Below, in pieces: positions 19,366-28,522 of a stretch of DNA of 64,000 nucleotides. The notes below the pieces were generated by a model. The model did not search any database and was not told the origin of the DNA. It was given only the letters and a program-made list of their open reading frames with translations. The first letter of the stretch is position 1, and each line of letters opens with the position of its first letter. The position numbers and the translations under genes are program-made. Source of the stretch: Marinobacterium arenosum (lineage in GTDB: Bacteria > Pseudomonadota > Gammaproteobacteria > Pseudomonadales > Balneatricaceae). Location of the stretch: positions 1-64,000 of the forward strand of contig NZ_JAILYN010000026.1 in the NCBI RefSeq assembly GCF_019795155.1, read 5' to 3'.

Positions 19366-19885
19366 TCAGGCGACCTCGCGCACTTCGTCGAGGCTGAACA
19401 TCAGCTCCCGCCTGGCGCCGCGGCCGGCCATTCGCTCGGAGCTGCGGTTGAGCAGGTCGACGGTCAGCTGGTGGCCGTCGACATCGACCCGGTAGCGGAT
19501 CACGTTGCCCAGCAGCAGGCTGGATTTTACCGTGCCGGACAGCGTTGGGCTCAGGTTGCCGGTGTACTGGCGGCCCGGTTCGCGGATGTAGATCGACTCC
19601 GGCCGCGCCGCCAGCTGCTTGTTGGTCTGCAGGTCCAGCAGCTCGGCCGCCTGGGCTGTGCAGATTGTAGTTGCCGATGAAGCCGGCCACGAAACTGTCG
19701 GCCGGGTTGGTGTAGACCTCTTCGGCGGTGCCGGCCTGCACGATCCGGCCCTGGTCCATCAGGAAGATCCGGTCCGAGATGGTCAGCGCCTCCTCCTGGT
19801 CGTGGGTCACGAAGATGGTGGTCAGCGGCAGCTCCTGCTGGATCAGCCGGATCAGTTCCCCGGCATCCTCAATGAGGACCTGGAT
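19366..19885 (-). pseudogene. C-terminal remnant of an ABC transporter ATPase (2-aminoethylphosphonate/PotA-like)
   Basis: The segment encodes only the end of a transporter ATPase. It has the switch region TTIFVTHDQEEALT and the following SDRIFLMDQGRIVQAGTAEEVYTNP block, then shifts frame near 19660. In the next frame comes a regulatory/TOBE-like tail (ARPESIYIREPGRQYTG, later ELMFSLDEVREVA) ending at a TGA at 19366. Walker A, the signature motif and Walker B are all missing. The upstream end stops abruptly near 19885, where a fragment of another gene begins on the opposite strand. This is a deletion scar, not a functional gene. Confidence 0.8.
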
Positions 19886-20122
19886 GGCTCGATGACCGAG
19901 CTGTACGGCCATAAGTATGACATCCACTACGGCTGGGTACGCTTCCGGGTACCCCCCACCGCGCTGGTTGGCGATGCGGCGGAGGCGCTCAATGTCGGTC
20001 AGGGCAGCCAGGGGCTGCTGGTCATCCGTATCAACTACGACCAGCAGGGCCGGTTGATCGACAGCGACTTCGAATACTGGCGTCATAATGCGATCTGTAT
20101 CAGCGCCGATATTGCCGGCTGA
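19870..20122 (+). pseudogene. C-terminal remnant of a GntR-family regulator (UTRA domain)
   Basis: From about 19870 the plus strand encodes DLDGSMTELYGHKYD and continues to INYDQQGRLIDSDFEYWRHN before a stop at 20120-20122. This resembles the last 75-80 residues of a UTRA effector-binding domain. The DNA-binding N terminus is absent, and there is no plausible start or ribosome-binding site. UTRA regulators of the PhnF/PhnR type are often divergent from phosphonate ABC transporter genes, which matches the ATPase remnant it abuts. Family assignment is by pattern only. Confidence 0.6.
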
Positions 20123-20189
20123 GGGTGTGCCGCGCCGGTGCGCCGGTGCGCCGGTTTCTAGGGCCTGTTGCGAATAGTGACGTTGAAAA

Positions 20190-22550
20190 CTAGCCCCGCT
20201 TCAAGCTGGTGGCCGTATGTTGCGTCTGGTTGGCGGCATCGTTATCGAGTTGCATGCAGACGGTGTTGCGACCGCTGTGCTTGGCACTGTACAGCGCCTG
20301 GTCGGCACGGTGCAGCAACGAATGGCTGCTGTCGCCGGGGCGCCAGGTAGCCAGGCCGAAACTGCAGCTCAGCGGCTTGGCGGTGGGGAACGGGTACTGG
20401 TTGACGCTTTCGCGCAGCTGCTCGGCAAAGCGGTGGGCGTGCTGGATGTCGGTTTCCGGCAGGATGATCAGGAACTCCTCGCCGCCCCAGCGGCCGAAGG
20501 TGTCGCTCTTGCGCACTCGGCTGCCGACCAACTGGCTCAATTCGCTCAGCACCTGATCGCCGACTGCGTGGCCGTAAGTGTCATTGACCTCCTTGAAGTG
20601 GTCGATATCGAAATAGATCACCGAGACGGGCTTGTCGTAGCGACTGGAGATCTCCACCAGCTGGCCGAGAGTGGTGTCGGTCTTGTGGCGGTTATAGATG
20701 CCGGTCAGCTTGTCATGCTCGGCCAGCACCGCCAGTTTGCGGTTGTATTTGGTCACCATCAGGTTGCGGTAGAACAGGAACAACACGAACAGGCCGACCC
20801 CGATCATCACCTTCCAGAACAGGCTGTAATCGAAGCCCAGTTCGTAGCGGATCAGGATCCAGTGGTTGATCAGCTGTTGTACCTCCGACGGTGGAATTGA
20901 GGCCACGGCTTTGTCGAGAATTTTCAACAGCCGTGGGTTGTCCTGCCGTACCGCAATGCTGAACTGCCAACGGTCCGGCAAGCCGCCGCCGATCTTGATG
21001 TCGGTGATATGCTGCTGTTGCATGGTGTTGCTGATCGCCGCCGACAGGTCAATCAAGCCATACAGCTCGCCCCGCTGGATCATTCGCAAACCCGCTTCGA
21101 TGGAGGGCACTCGCTGCAGGTTGATTCTCGGGTAGCGGTCTTGCAATACCGCGAAGAAGGGCGATTCGCCGACCACCGCCAAAGGCCGGTCGAGCACGTC
21201 GTCGATATCTTTTATCCGCGGCTGGTAGTTGGCGGTGGCGATCACCGTCTGCTGCAGGTTCAGATAGGGCCGGGTGAAAGACAGGTACTGCATGCTGTCC
21301 GGGGTCTGGATAGCGGCGGGCAGCAGATCGCATTGGCCCTGACGGATCAGCTCGAGCGCCTGCTTCCAGCTGTTGGCCACAACCAGGCTGAGCGAAATAC
21401 CCAGTTTGCTGGCGATCAGCTGCATATAGTCGGCGACGATACCGCTATGGCGGCCCTGTTTGACCGATTCATACGGCATGCGGCTGGGCGCGGCACAGAC
21501 CCGCAGCAACGGTTGATCGAGCAGGTAACGCTGTTCGCTGGCCGTTAGTCCCAGCCCCTGGCTGCCCGGCAGGCCCTGGTAGATGAAATCCTTGAGTTGG
21601 AACGGCTGGTCGATCGCGTCACTGATCAGGTAGATCTGCGCCATCGCCGCGAAACGGCTGTCCGTCAGGGTACCGAACCGGCCTTGGTCATCATAGGCCA
21701 ACTGACGCAGCTGCTGCCCCTCGAACAGCAGGGCCTCGCGATTACGCCCCTGGCTGTTGTAGTGATTCAGGATGATCTCCGTCGCCTCGTCAATATGTTC
21801 CAGCGCGTACTGCCAGCCCTTCAGCGACGCGCGGTAGAAGCGTTCGGTGACCAGCGGCTTCTGCTGCTGGAAGCGGTTTGAGGTGAACAGGATGTCGGAA
21901 TACATATCGAAGCCGTGATCCTTCGGGTGGATCACATGGTAGCCGACGCCCCGTTGGCGCATCTGGTAGGGTTCGTTGGACACATAGGAGGCCATCGCAT
22001 CGGTGTTGCCGGCGATCAGGTCCTCGATATCGAAGCTGTGCCGCTGGCGAATGAATTCATCCCGGCTGATGCCGGCCTGCAGCAGCATGGCGGTCACCTC
22101 GGCCACCTGACGGGCATCCTCGGTAATCATGATGCGGCGCCCTTGCAGATCGGCGGGCGTCTGGATGCCGGAGGCCTCGGTGGTCAGCAGCATCAGCGGC
22201 GAATGCTGGAAAGCGGCGAACAGGGCGAGGATGTCGGCGCCCTGGGCCTTGCTGATCAGAATGGAGGAGCGGCCGACGGCGAAATCGGCTTCACCGCTCA
22301 GGACCTGGTCGACCAGGTCAATGCCGCTGCTGTACTCGCGGATCTCGACATCCAGCTCTTCGTCCGCGTAGAACCCCTTCTGCTTGGCGACATAGTAGCC
22401 GGCGAACTGGAACTGGTGCTTCCACAGCAGCTGCAGGCTGACCGATTGCAACGGCTCCGCCGCCCGGCCGGGGATGGCGGGCAGCAGGCACAGGGCCAAC
22501 AGCAGCAAGCAGGTCGTCAGTCGGTTCATCGATAGCCATAATTGCTTCAT
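20190..22550 (-). CDS. Periplasmic-sensor diguanylate cyclase with two substrate-binding domains
   Basis: The 786-residue protein has a signal peptide (ending GRA), then an NMT1/THI5-like binding domain (about 35-330, with LLWKHQFQFAGYYVAKQKG), then a bacterial extracellular solute-binding family 3 domain (about 345-575), one transmembrane helix (VMIGVGLFVLFLFY) and a GGDEF domain. The active site is GGEEF, with an RKSD inhibitory site five residues upstream, so it should make c-di-GMP under product feedback. It would sense two small ligands in the periplasm. The resemblance of the first domain to pyrimidine/riboflavin-binding proteins does not identify the ligand. Confidence 0.92.
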   Translation of the reverse strand: MKQLWLSMNRLTTCLLLLALCLLPAIPGRAAEPLQSVSLQLLWKHQFQFAGYYVAKQKGFYADEELDVEIREYSSGIDLVDQVLSGEADFAVGRSSILISKAQGADILALFAAFQHSPLMLLTTEASGIQTPADLQGRRIMITEDARQVAEVTAMLLQAGISRDEFIRQRHSFDIEDLIAGNTDAMASYVSNEPYQMRQRGVGYHVIHPKDHGFDMYSDILFTSNRFQQQKPLVTERFYRASLKGWQYALEHIDEATEIILNHYNSQGRNREALLFEGQQLRQLAYDDQGRFGTLTDSRFAAMAQIYLISDAIDQPFQLKDFIYQGLPGSQGLGLTASEQRYLLDQPLLRVCAAPSRMPYESVKQGRHSGIVADYMQLIASKLGISLSLVVANSWKQALELIRQGQCDLLPAAIQTPDSMQYLSFTRPYLNLQQTVIATANYQPRIKDIDDVLDRPLAVVGESPFFAVLQDRYPRINLQRVPSIEAGLRMIQRGELYGLIDLSAAISNTMQQQHITDIKIGGGLPDRWQFSIAVRQDNPRLLKILDKAVASIPPSEVQQLINHWILIRYELGFDYSLFWKVMIGVGLFVLFLFYRNLMVTKYNRKLAVLAEHDKLTGIYNRHKTDTTLGQLVEISSRYDKPVSVIYFDIDHFKEVNDTYGHAVGDQVLSELSQLVGSRVRKSDTFGRWGGEEFLIILPETDIQHAHRFAEQLRESVNQYPFPTAKPLSCSFGLATWRPGDSSHSLLHRADQALYSAKHSGRNTVCMQLDNDAANQTQHTATSLKRG

Positions 22551-22807
22551 ATCAGTGCAGTCCGTGCAATTCTGGCATTTGCCGGCGGCAGATGGGCGGC
22601 GCCGGGCAAAGCCCCCTGTATGCCTCGGCTAGCAACCAGCGTCCTTGTTGGCCCATGTTCTTTACAGCTTAGCCGGATATCGCTGTTGTTGAATCAGGGC
22701 TCAGTATTTCGCAGGGCCTTTTGAGGACCGGTCAGGACGGCGGCCCTTAAGTATGGCAAGGGGACTAAAAGCCGCAAATTTGATATGGATAAAAAATCAT
22801 CATGAAA

Positions 22808-22831
22808 ACTGCGACTGCGACTGCGACTGCG
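22808..22831. repeat. Hexanucleotide repeat (ACTGCG)4
   Basis: Four perfect copies of ACTGCG lie two bases beyond the hrpB stop codon (22834-22836), followed by a broken fifth copy that overlaps it. The hexamer period keeps frame, and the position is untranslated. Confidence 0.8.
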
Positions 22832-22833
22832 AC

Positions 22834-25389
22834 TCAGCCCGAACGCTTCTTGGTGGCGGCGGTGGCCGGTGCCGTCAGCGGGTCGTCCGGCCAGGGGTGC
22901 TTCGGATAGCGCCCCTTCATATCCTTCTGCACCTGTGGATAACCGTTGGCCCAGAAACTGACCAGGTCCTGGGTTACCTGCAGCGGTCGGCGGGCCGGCG
23001 ACAGCAGTTGCAGCTTCAGCGCTACCCCGTTGGCCACCGTCGGGGTGGTGCTGCAGCCGAACATCTCCTGCAACTTGACCGCCAGTACCGGCGGATCCTC
23101 CCGATAATCGATCCGTACCCGCGAGCCGGACGGTACCTGCAGCCGCTCCGGTGCCAGTTGGTCCAGCTGTTGCGGCAGCGGCCAGGGCAACTGGGCCAGC
23201 AGCATGGCACGCAGGTCCAGCGCAGCGAAGTGGTTGATATGGCTGACCCGGTCCAGGCAGGGCGCCAGCCATGTCTCCAGCGAGCCGAGCAGGCCGTCAT
23301 CAGACCAGTCCGGCCACTGGCTGCTGTCGTTGCGTGCCAGATCAAGCCGGCGCAGGAAATTGACCCGGGCGCGCAGCATCTGCAACTCATCGTTCCAGGG
23401 CAGCAGGCCAAGACCGCGCTTGCCGACCAGTTCCAGCAGCGCCTGCTGACGCGCTTCGGCCGAAGGCTTTGGCAGCGGCTCGCTGGCAAGTACCAGTTCG
23501 CCGACCCGGCGCTGCCGTTCGGCGACCAGCCGTTGCTGTTGCTCATCCCATTCAACCCGTTGCCGTTCGCTGACCAGTTCGGCCAGGGGGCCGTTGAACA
23601 GCGCCGGGTCGAGCTCGGCGGCCAGCTGGATTCGGTCCTGGCGCTGGCCGTCGCGACTGCTCAGCTGGGCGACCGCCAGCCAGCGACTGCTGACCAGCGG
23701 GTCCTGCTCGCCGAGCTGGCCGGCGCGACCGTTGCTCAGCCGATAGGCGGGGCTGCGCTCGCTACGCTGTTGGGCGATCCGGTCCGGATAGGCGCTGGCG
23801 ATCAGCAGCCCCATCGCCTGTGGGTAACTGATTTTATTCAGATCGGCTTTATTCACAGTGTCGGCGAGCGGCGGCAGTTGTCCACAGAGCTGGTGGAAGC
23901 GCTGGCTTTGCTGGCGTAGCCGCTGCAGCTGGCCGCGCTGGTTGCGCTCGCAAGGCAGTTCGCCGCGCAGCCAGGCCAGCCGCAGTTCGAGATCGCTACG
24001 CTGCTGGCCGAGCGGGTCGCGCTCCGACAGCAGCGCGGCGATGTCGCAGGCCAGCTTGGTCTGGTCGACTTGCTGGCCGATACGGATCAGGTGGGCCAGC
24101 CGCGGATGCACCGGTAGCTGGCTGATCTGTTCGCCGTGCCCGGTCAACTGGTAGTGGCCGGCCTCGCTACGGCTGACTGCGCCGAGTCGCTGCAGCAACT
24201 CCAGCGCCTGCTGGTAGGCGGCCTTGGGCGGCAGGTCCAGCCAGCTCAGTTCGGCCGGGTCCTCGACGCCCCAGCGCAGCAGTTGCAGCGCCAGCGGCGC
24301 CAGGTCGGCCTGTAGCATCTCGGCCGAGGTGAAACCGGCCAGCTGCTGTTGCTGCCCCTCCGACCAGAGCCGATAGCAGACGCCGGGTTCCATCCGGCCG
24401 GCCCGGCCGGCACGCTGCACGCTGGCGGCCTGGGAGACCCGCCGGGTCTGCAGTCGGGTCATGCCGGTGTTGGGATCGAACACCGCCTGCCGGCTGAGGC
24501 CGCTGTCGATCACCACCCGAACGCCTTCGATGGTCAGGCTGGTCTCGGCGATGTTGGTGGCCAGCACGATCTTGCGCTGGCCGGCTGGCGCCGGCTCGAT
24601 CGCCCGGCGCTGCTCGGCCAGGCTGAGATCGCCATACAGCGGCGCGATCAGTAGGCCGTCGCGGCCGGCCAGCTGCTCGCCCAGTTGCTGCTGTACCCGA
24701 CGGATCTCCCGCTGGCCGGGCAAGAACACCAGCAGGCTGCCGGATTGTTCGGCCAGCGCCTGCTCTATGCAGCGGCAGACCAGCGGTTCGATCCACTCGC
24801 CCGGTTGCCAGGGCGTACCGTACTGGATGTCGACCGGATAGGCGCGCCCCTCGCTGCGCACCACCGGGGCGTCGCCAAGCAGCGCGGCAATCGCCTGGCC
24901 ATCCAGGGTGGCCGACATCACCAGCAGCTTCAGTGGCTGTTCGTCGCGGAACAGCTCGCGCCCCTGCAGTGCCAGTGCCAGGCCGAGGTCGGCATCGAGG
25001 CTGCGTTCGTGAAACTCGTCGAAGATCAGCAGGCCGACCCCGTCCAGGCTTGGATCGGCCTGCAGCATGCGGGTCAGGATCCCTTCGGTAACCACCTCGA
25101 TACGGGTGGCGGGACCGACCCTGGTATCCAACCGGACCCGGTAGCCGACCGTCTCGCCGACTTTCTCGCCCAGGGTCTGTGCCATCCGTTCGGCGGCAGC
25201 ACGAGCCGCCAGCCGGCGCGGTTCCAGCATCAGGATTTTCTGGCCGGCCAGCCAGGGCGCATCGAGCAGTGCCAGCGGTACCCGGGTGGTCTTGCCGGCG
25301 CCGGGCGGTGCCTCCAGCACGGTTTCATGGCGTCGGCTGAGTGCGGTTTGCAGGTCGGGCAGGATGCTGTCGATCGGTAACTGGGTCAT
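22834..25389 (-). CDS. hrpB: ATP-dependent helicase HrpB
   Basis: The 851-residue DEAH-type helicase has Walker A at residues 27-35 (APPGAGKTT), motif II as DEFHERS, motif III as SAT, the QRAGRAGRMEPG motif VI and the C-terminal HrpB domain, so it is full length. The in vivo role of HrpB is poorly known; it is related to RNA helicase HrpA. I start at ATG 25389 (MTQLPID), where family members start; an upstream in-frame codon would add 14 residues of low similarity. Its promoter must lie in the AT-rich 25390-25712 region shared with the divergent EAL-HDOD gene. Confidence 0.94.
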   Translation of the reverse strand: MTQLPIDSILPDLQTALSRRHETVLEAPPGAGKTTRVPLALLDAPWLAGQKILMLEPRRLAARAAAERMAQTLGEKVGETVGYRVRLDTRVGPATRIEVVTEGILTRMLQADPSLDGVGLLIFDEFHERSLDADLGLALALQGRELFRDEQPLKLLVMSATLDGQAIAALLGDAPVVRSEGRAYPVDIQYGTPWQPGEWIEPLVCRCIEQALAEQSGSLLVFLPGQREIRRVQQQLGEQLAGRDGLLIAPLYGDLSLAEQRRAIEPAPAGQRKIVLATNIAETSLTIEGVRVVIDSGLSRQAVFDPNTGMTRLQTRRVSQAASVQRAGRAGRMEPGVCYRLWSEGQQQQLAGFTSAEMLQADLAPLALQLLRWGVEDPAELSWLDLPPKAAYQQALELLQRLGAVSRSEAGHYQLTGHGEQISQLPVHPRLAHLIRIGQQVDQTKLACDIAALLSERDPLGQQRSDLELRLAWLRGELPCERNQRGQLQRLRQQSQRFHQLCGQLPPLADTVNKADLNKISYPQAMGLLIASAYPDRIAQQRSERSPAYRLSNGRAGQLGEQDPLVSSRWLAVAQLSSRDGQRQDRIQLAAELDPALFNGPLAELVSERQRVEWDEQQQRLVAERQRRVGELVLASEPLPKPSAEARQQALLELVGKRGLGLLPWNDELQMLRARVNFLRRLDLARNDSSQWPDWSDDGLLGSLETWLAPCLDRVSHINHFAALDLRAMLLAQLPWPLPQQLDQLAPERLQVPSGSRVRIDYREDPPVLAVKLQEMFGCSTTPTVANGVALKLQLLSPARRPLQVTQDLVSFWANGYPQVQKDMKGRYPKHPWPDDPLTAPATAATKKRSG

Positions 25390-25489
25390 GGTGTCGAGGG
25401 CTAAGGCAACGGAAGGATGTCTGGCCGCCATTATAACCTGCCCGATCCAGCACCTGTCATGTCGCCGGACGTGGCTTTTATTGATGGGT

Positions 25490-25625
25490 GTTTTGTTTGG
25501 TTGTTGTAAGCCTTATTGTTACAAGTGACTTATAACTCATTGAAAAATAAATAATAAATAAAAATTATAGAATTTTTTAGAATAAATATTGATCTATGTT
25601 TGTTTTAATTTTGGAGTGGTTCGGG
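25490..25625. promoter_or_regulatory. AT-rich intergenic island between divergent hrpB and EAL-HDOD genes
   Basis: In a GC-rich window this stretch is strongly AT-rich, with runs such as AATAAATAATAAATAAAAATT. It contains the inverted repeat TTGTAA-N9-TTACAA at about 25503-25523. It lies in the divergent promoter region and could bind a xenogeneic silencer or bend DNA. No specific promoter hexamers were assigned. Confidence 0.4.
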
Positions 25626-25712
25626 TATCTTTTGGCGCGTTTTTCCACCGGCTGAGCCCGTTCAGTTGTGCATCCAGGGAGCAGACCAGAACAATAAGAG
25701 GAAGGGATACCA

Positions 25713-26957
25713 ATGAATGCGACAGCAGCAGCGCATGGCGTTGAGCACAGCTACCTGATTGCCCGTCAGCCCATCGTTAACGGCAACCTTAAACTGATCG
25801 GCTATGAACTGCTGTACCGGCCGGGTTGCTGCCATCAGCCTCAGCCGGTCTCCGGTGATATGGCGACTGCCCAGGTGCTGTCGACCAGCCTCAGCGAGAC
25901 TGATCTGACCGAACTGGTGGGTGATTGCACCGCCTTTATCAATATGACCCGCGAGGCGATCCTCAATATCGATCTGCTGTCGCTGCCGTCCGACCGGGTG
26001 GTGTTCGAGATCCTGGAAAATATCGAGATCGATCCGATCCTGCTGAACAAGGTCAAGGCGCTGATCGCCAAGGGCTACCGCTTCGCACTGGATGACTTCT
26101 CGCTACAGGGGATCCATAACGACCATATCGAGCTGGCCGATGTGGTTAAGGTCGATGTGATGGGGCTCAGCCGGCAGGAGATTGCCGAACATGTCCGTGT
26201 ACTGAAGCGCCAGCAGGTCAAACTGATCGCCGAGAAGGTGGAAACCTGGGAGGACTTCGAATACTGCAAGTCGCTCGGCTTCGACCTGTTCCAGGGCTAC
26301 TTTTTCGCCAAGCCGCAGCTGGTCAGTGGCAAGAGTATCCGCCACCACCGTTCGACCACCTATCGGCTGATCTCGCGGCTGAATGATCCCAATGTCGATT
26401 TCGACGAGTTGGAACGGCTGATCGGCCAGGATCCGGCACTGAGCTACAAGCTGTTCCGTTATGTCAATTCGGCGTTGATTGCCCGTAACCGCAAGTTCAG
26501 TAACCTCGGCCAAGTGTTGGTACTGCTCGGCCTGGACCGGTTACGCGCGGTGGCGACGTTGTTTGCGATGTGTCAGATGGAGGCCAAGCCGGCGGCACTG
26601 GCGCGGACGCTGCTGCAGCGGGCACAGCTGTGCCGTTTGCAGGCGCAGGCACGGGGCGTCAAAAACCCGGAGGATTACTTCACGGTCGGCATGTTCTCGA
26701 TGATCGACGCCTTCATGGACAAGCCGCTCGATGAGGCGCTGCGTCTACTGCCGCTGCCGGACGAGTATAGCGAGTCGATTCTGCAGCATGCCGGCCCCAT
26801 GGGCGATGTGCTGAAGTGCGTGATGCGGCTGGAACAGCAGACCTGCAGTGACTGCGAACGTTGTATCTTCGAAGATGACCGGCAGCTGCTACTCTTTAAC
26901 GACGCCGCCCGCTGGGCCACCGACACAATACGCATTCTGCACGACAGCGTTGGATGA
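25713..26957 (+). CDS. EAL-HDOD signalling protein (YuxH/CdgJ-like)
   Basis: The 414-residue cytosolic protein has an N-terminal EAL domain (about 13-205) and a C-terminal HDOD domain (about 210-400). The EAL domain keeps Glu32 (YELLYRP in place of EALLR), NMT, EILEN, LDDF, KVD, the EKVE motif and the QGYFFAKP end, so metal ligands look largely present though the signature is non-canonical. EAL-HDOD proteins of this type have been linked to motility and pili and are often regulatory rather than catalytic. The next gene is an HD-GYP-like protein 137 bp downstream, same strand. Confidence 0.9.
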   Translation: MNATAAAHGVEHSYLIARQPIVNGNLKLIGYELLYRPGCCHQPQPVSGDMATAQVLSTSLSETDLTELVGDCTAFINMTREAILNIDLLSLPSDRVVFEILENIEIDPILLNKVKALIAKGYRFALDDFSLQGIHNDHIELADVVKVDVMGLSRQEIAEHVRVLKRQQVKLIAEKVETWEDFEYCKSLGFDLFQGYFFAKPQLVSGKSIRHHRSTTYRLISRLNDPNVDFDELERLIGQDPALSYKLFRYVNSALIARNRKFSNLGQVLVLLGLDRLRAVATLFAMCQMEAKPAALARTLLQRAQLCRLQAQARGVKNPEDYFTVGMFSMIDAFMDKPLDEALRLLPLPDEYSESILQHAGPMGDVLKCVMRLEQQTCSDCERCIFEDDRQLLLFNDAARWATDTIRILHDSVG

Positions 26958-27094
26958 CCGCTGTCAGGATGAGCCGGCACGTAGATCATTGGTCGTAACT
27001 TCGTTCCCCTGTATCGGGAGTTTGCCTAGTATTCAGGGATATCTATACCCGACTGTCCCGGTTGTGCTCGCTTACTGGCCTGCAAGGAGGATCG

Positions 27095-28462
27095 ATGGAG
27101 GCTCGAAAGGCGCAACAAGCTCTGCAGAAATATGACCTGTCCCACTATGCCGATCACCTGACCGAAATCGGACCGGAGAATGCGGTGCTGGCGCGCGAGG
27201 ACATCCGCAACAGCGCCGGAGCCCTGTTGGTCCCCAAGGGCCAGCGACTGGACCGGGTGGCAATGTCGCGGTTGCGGCAGCATGCGCTGGACAAGATCCT
27301 GGACCTGCAGATATCCGTCGAGGGCTGCCTTGACGGTACGCGGATTTATCGGCAGATCCTTGAATTGATCGAGCAGTACCCCGGCTGCCAGCAGGTGCAG
27401 GCGCGCAGCGGCCATAGCGAGATGCTGCGTGAGGTCTGCCTGTCCGAGCCGATCGCCCCGCCATTGCTGAACAAGCTGACGGTAATGCGCCAACGTTTGC
27501 CAAAAGCGTATAACCACAGCCTGTTTACCGCCTGGGTCTGCCTGTTGATCGCCAGCGAGATGGGGCTGCCCAAAGCCAAGATCCGTAAAGCATTCGCCTG
27601 TGGCCTGCTGCACGATATCGGACTGCTGCACGTGCCTGAGTCGCTGACCCGGCGACGCGAACTGTCGCCGGAGGAGTGGCAGGCGTTACAGAGTCACGCG
27701 GTGATCGGCTACCTGATCGTGCGCGCGCTGGACGTCTACCCGCCGTCGGTGGCGGAAGGGGTGCTGGAACACCATGAACGGCTCGACCAGACCGGTTACC
27801 CGACCCGCAAGCCGGCCGAATGCTTGGGCCTCTATGGCCAGCTGGTGGGCTGTGCCGATCTGCTGTTCAAGTTCGGTGACAACGAAGTGAAGGATCACCC
27901 CAGCCGCCTGGCCGCCAGCCTGCCCTATCTGCGGATGCACCAGGGCGCTTACAGTGAAGATATCTTCAATGCCATTGTGCGGATCCTGAGCCGTTGTGAT
28001 TACCAGCCAAGGCCGACAGCAGAGCCGGCGGAAATGGGGCTGCAGCGGGTGCTTATGCTCAACCTGTTGGTGATGGAGATGGGGCAGCAGCTGAAGAGCC
28101 TGCTGTCGCTGGAGCTGGTACCGTTGATCGGCGAGAGCCGCAGTGGCCAGGCGCTGCTGGCGATGGCGGAATCCCTGGTCGGCACTCTGCGCCGTACCGG
28201 CCTCGATGCCGGCTACCTGCTGGAAACCCTGGGCGTCGAGCAGGGGGAGCCCGAACCGGCCGCGCTGGATGAGGTTTCGGCCATGCTGCACGAGCTGCTC
28301 TGGCTGCTTAAGCGTTTTTGCTGGAGCGTCACGCAGTATCTGGATGATGAGGGCGGTACGGTTGATCTCGAGCCGCTACGGATGCTGACGGAACAGCTGC
28401 AGGCCCGGTTGCAGCAAGCCTGGCAGCTGGAAACGCCCTACCAGGCGGGCGCCCAAGTCTGA
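27095..28462 (+). CDS. HD-GYP-like phosphodiesterase domain protein
   Basis: The 455-residue soluble protein has an HD domain in the middle (about 135-300): NHSLFTAW, HDIGLLHVPESL, SHAVIGY, EHHERLDQTGYP and GCADLL. All metal-binding His/Asp positions and GYP are recognisable. Two signature positions differ from canonical HD-GYP: HDIGK is HDIGL, and HHERxDGxGYP reads HHERLDQTGYP. It may hydrolyse c-di-GMP weakly or act as a binder. The start is ATG 27095 after AAGGAGG; the upstream in-frame start at 27062 has no such site. The helical C-terminal third (after about 305) is unassigned. Confidence 0.85.
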   Translation: MEARKAQQALQKYDLSHYADHLTEIGPENAVLAREDIRNSAGALLVPKGQRLDRVAMSRLRQHALDKILDLQISVEGCLDGTRIYRQILELIEQYPGCQQVQARSGHSEMLREVCLSEPIAPPLLNKLTVMRQRLPKAYNHSLFTAWVCLLIASEMGLPKAKIRKAFACGLLHDIGLLHVPESLTRRRELSPEEWQALQSHAVIGYLIVRALDVYPPSVAEGVLEHHERLDQTGYPTRKPAECLGLYGQLVGCADLLFKFGDNEVKDHPSRLAASLPYLRMHQGAYSEDIFNAIVRILSRCDYQPRPTAEPAEMGLQRVLMLNLLVMEMGQQLKSLLSLELVPLIGESRSGQALLAMAESLVGTLRRTGLDAGYLLETLGVEQGEPEPAALDEVSAMLHELLWLLKRFCWSVTQYLDDEGGTVDLEPLRMLTEQLQARLQQAWQLETPYQAGAQV

Positions 28463-28522
28463 ACGCTGCCCGGACCGCTGAATAGCACGCATCCAGACCG
28501 CCAATGTCTGCAAAACGGTCGA

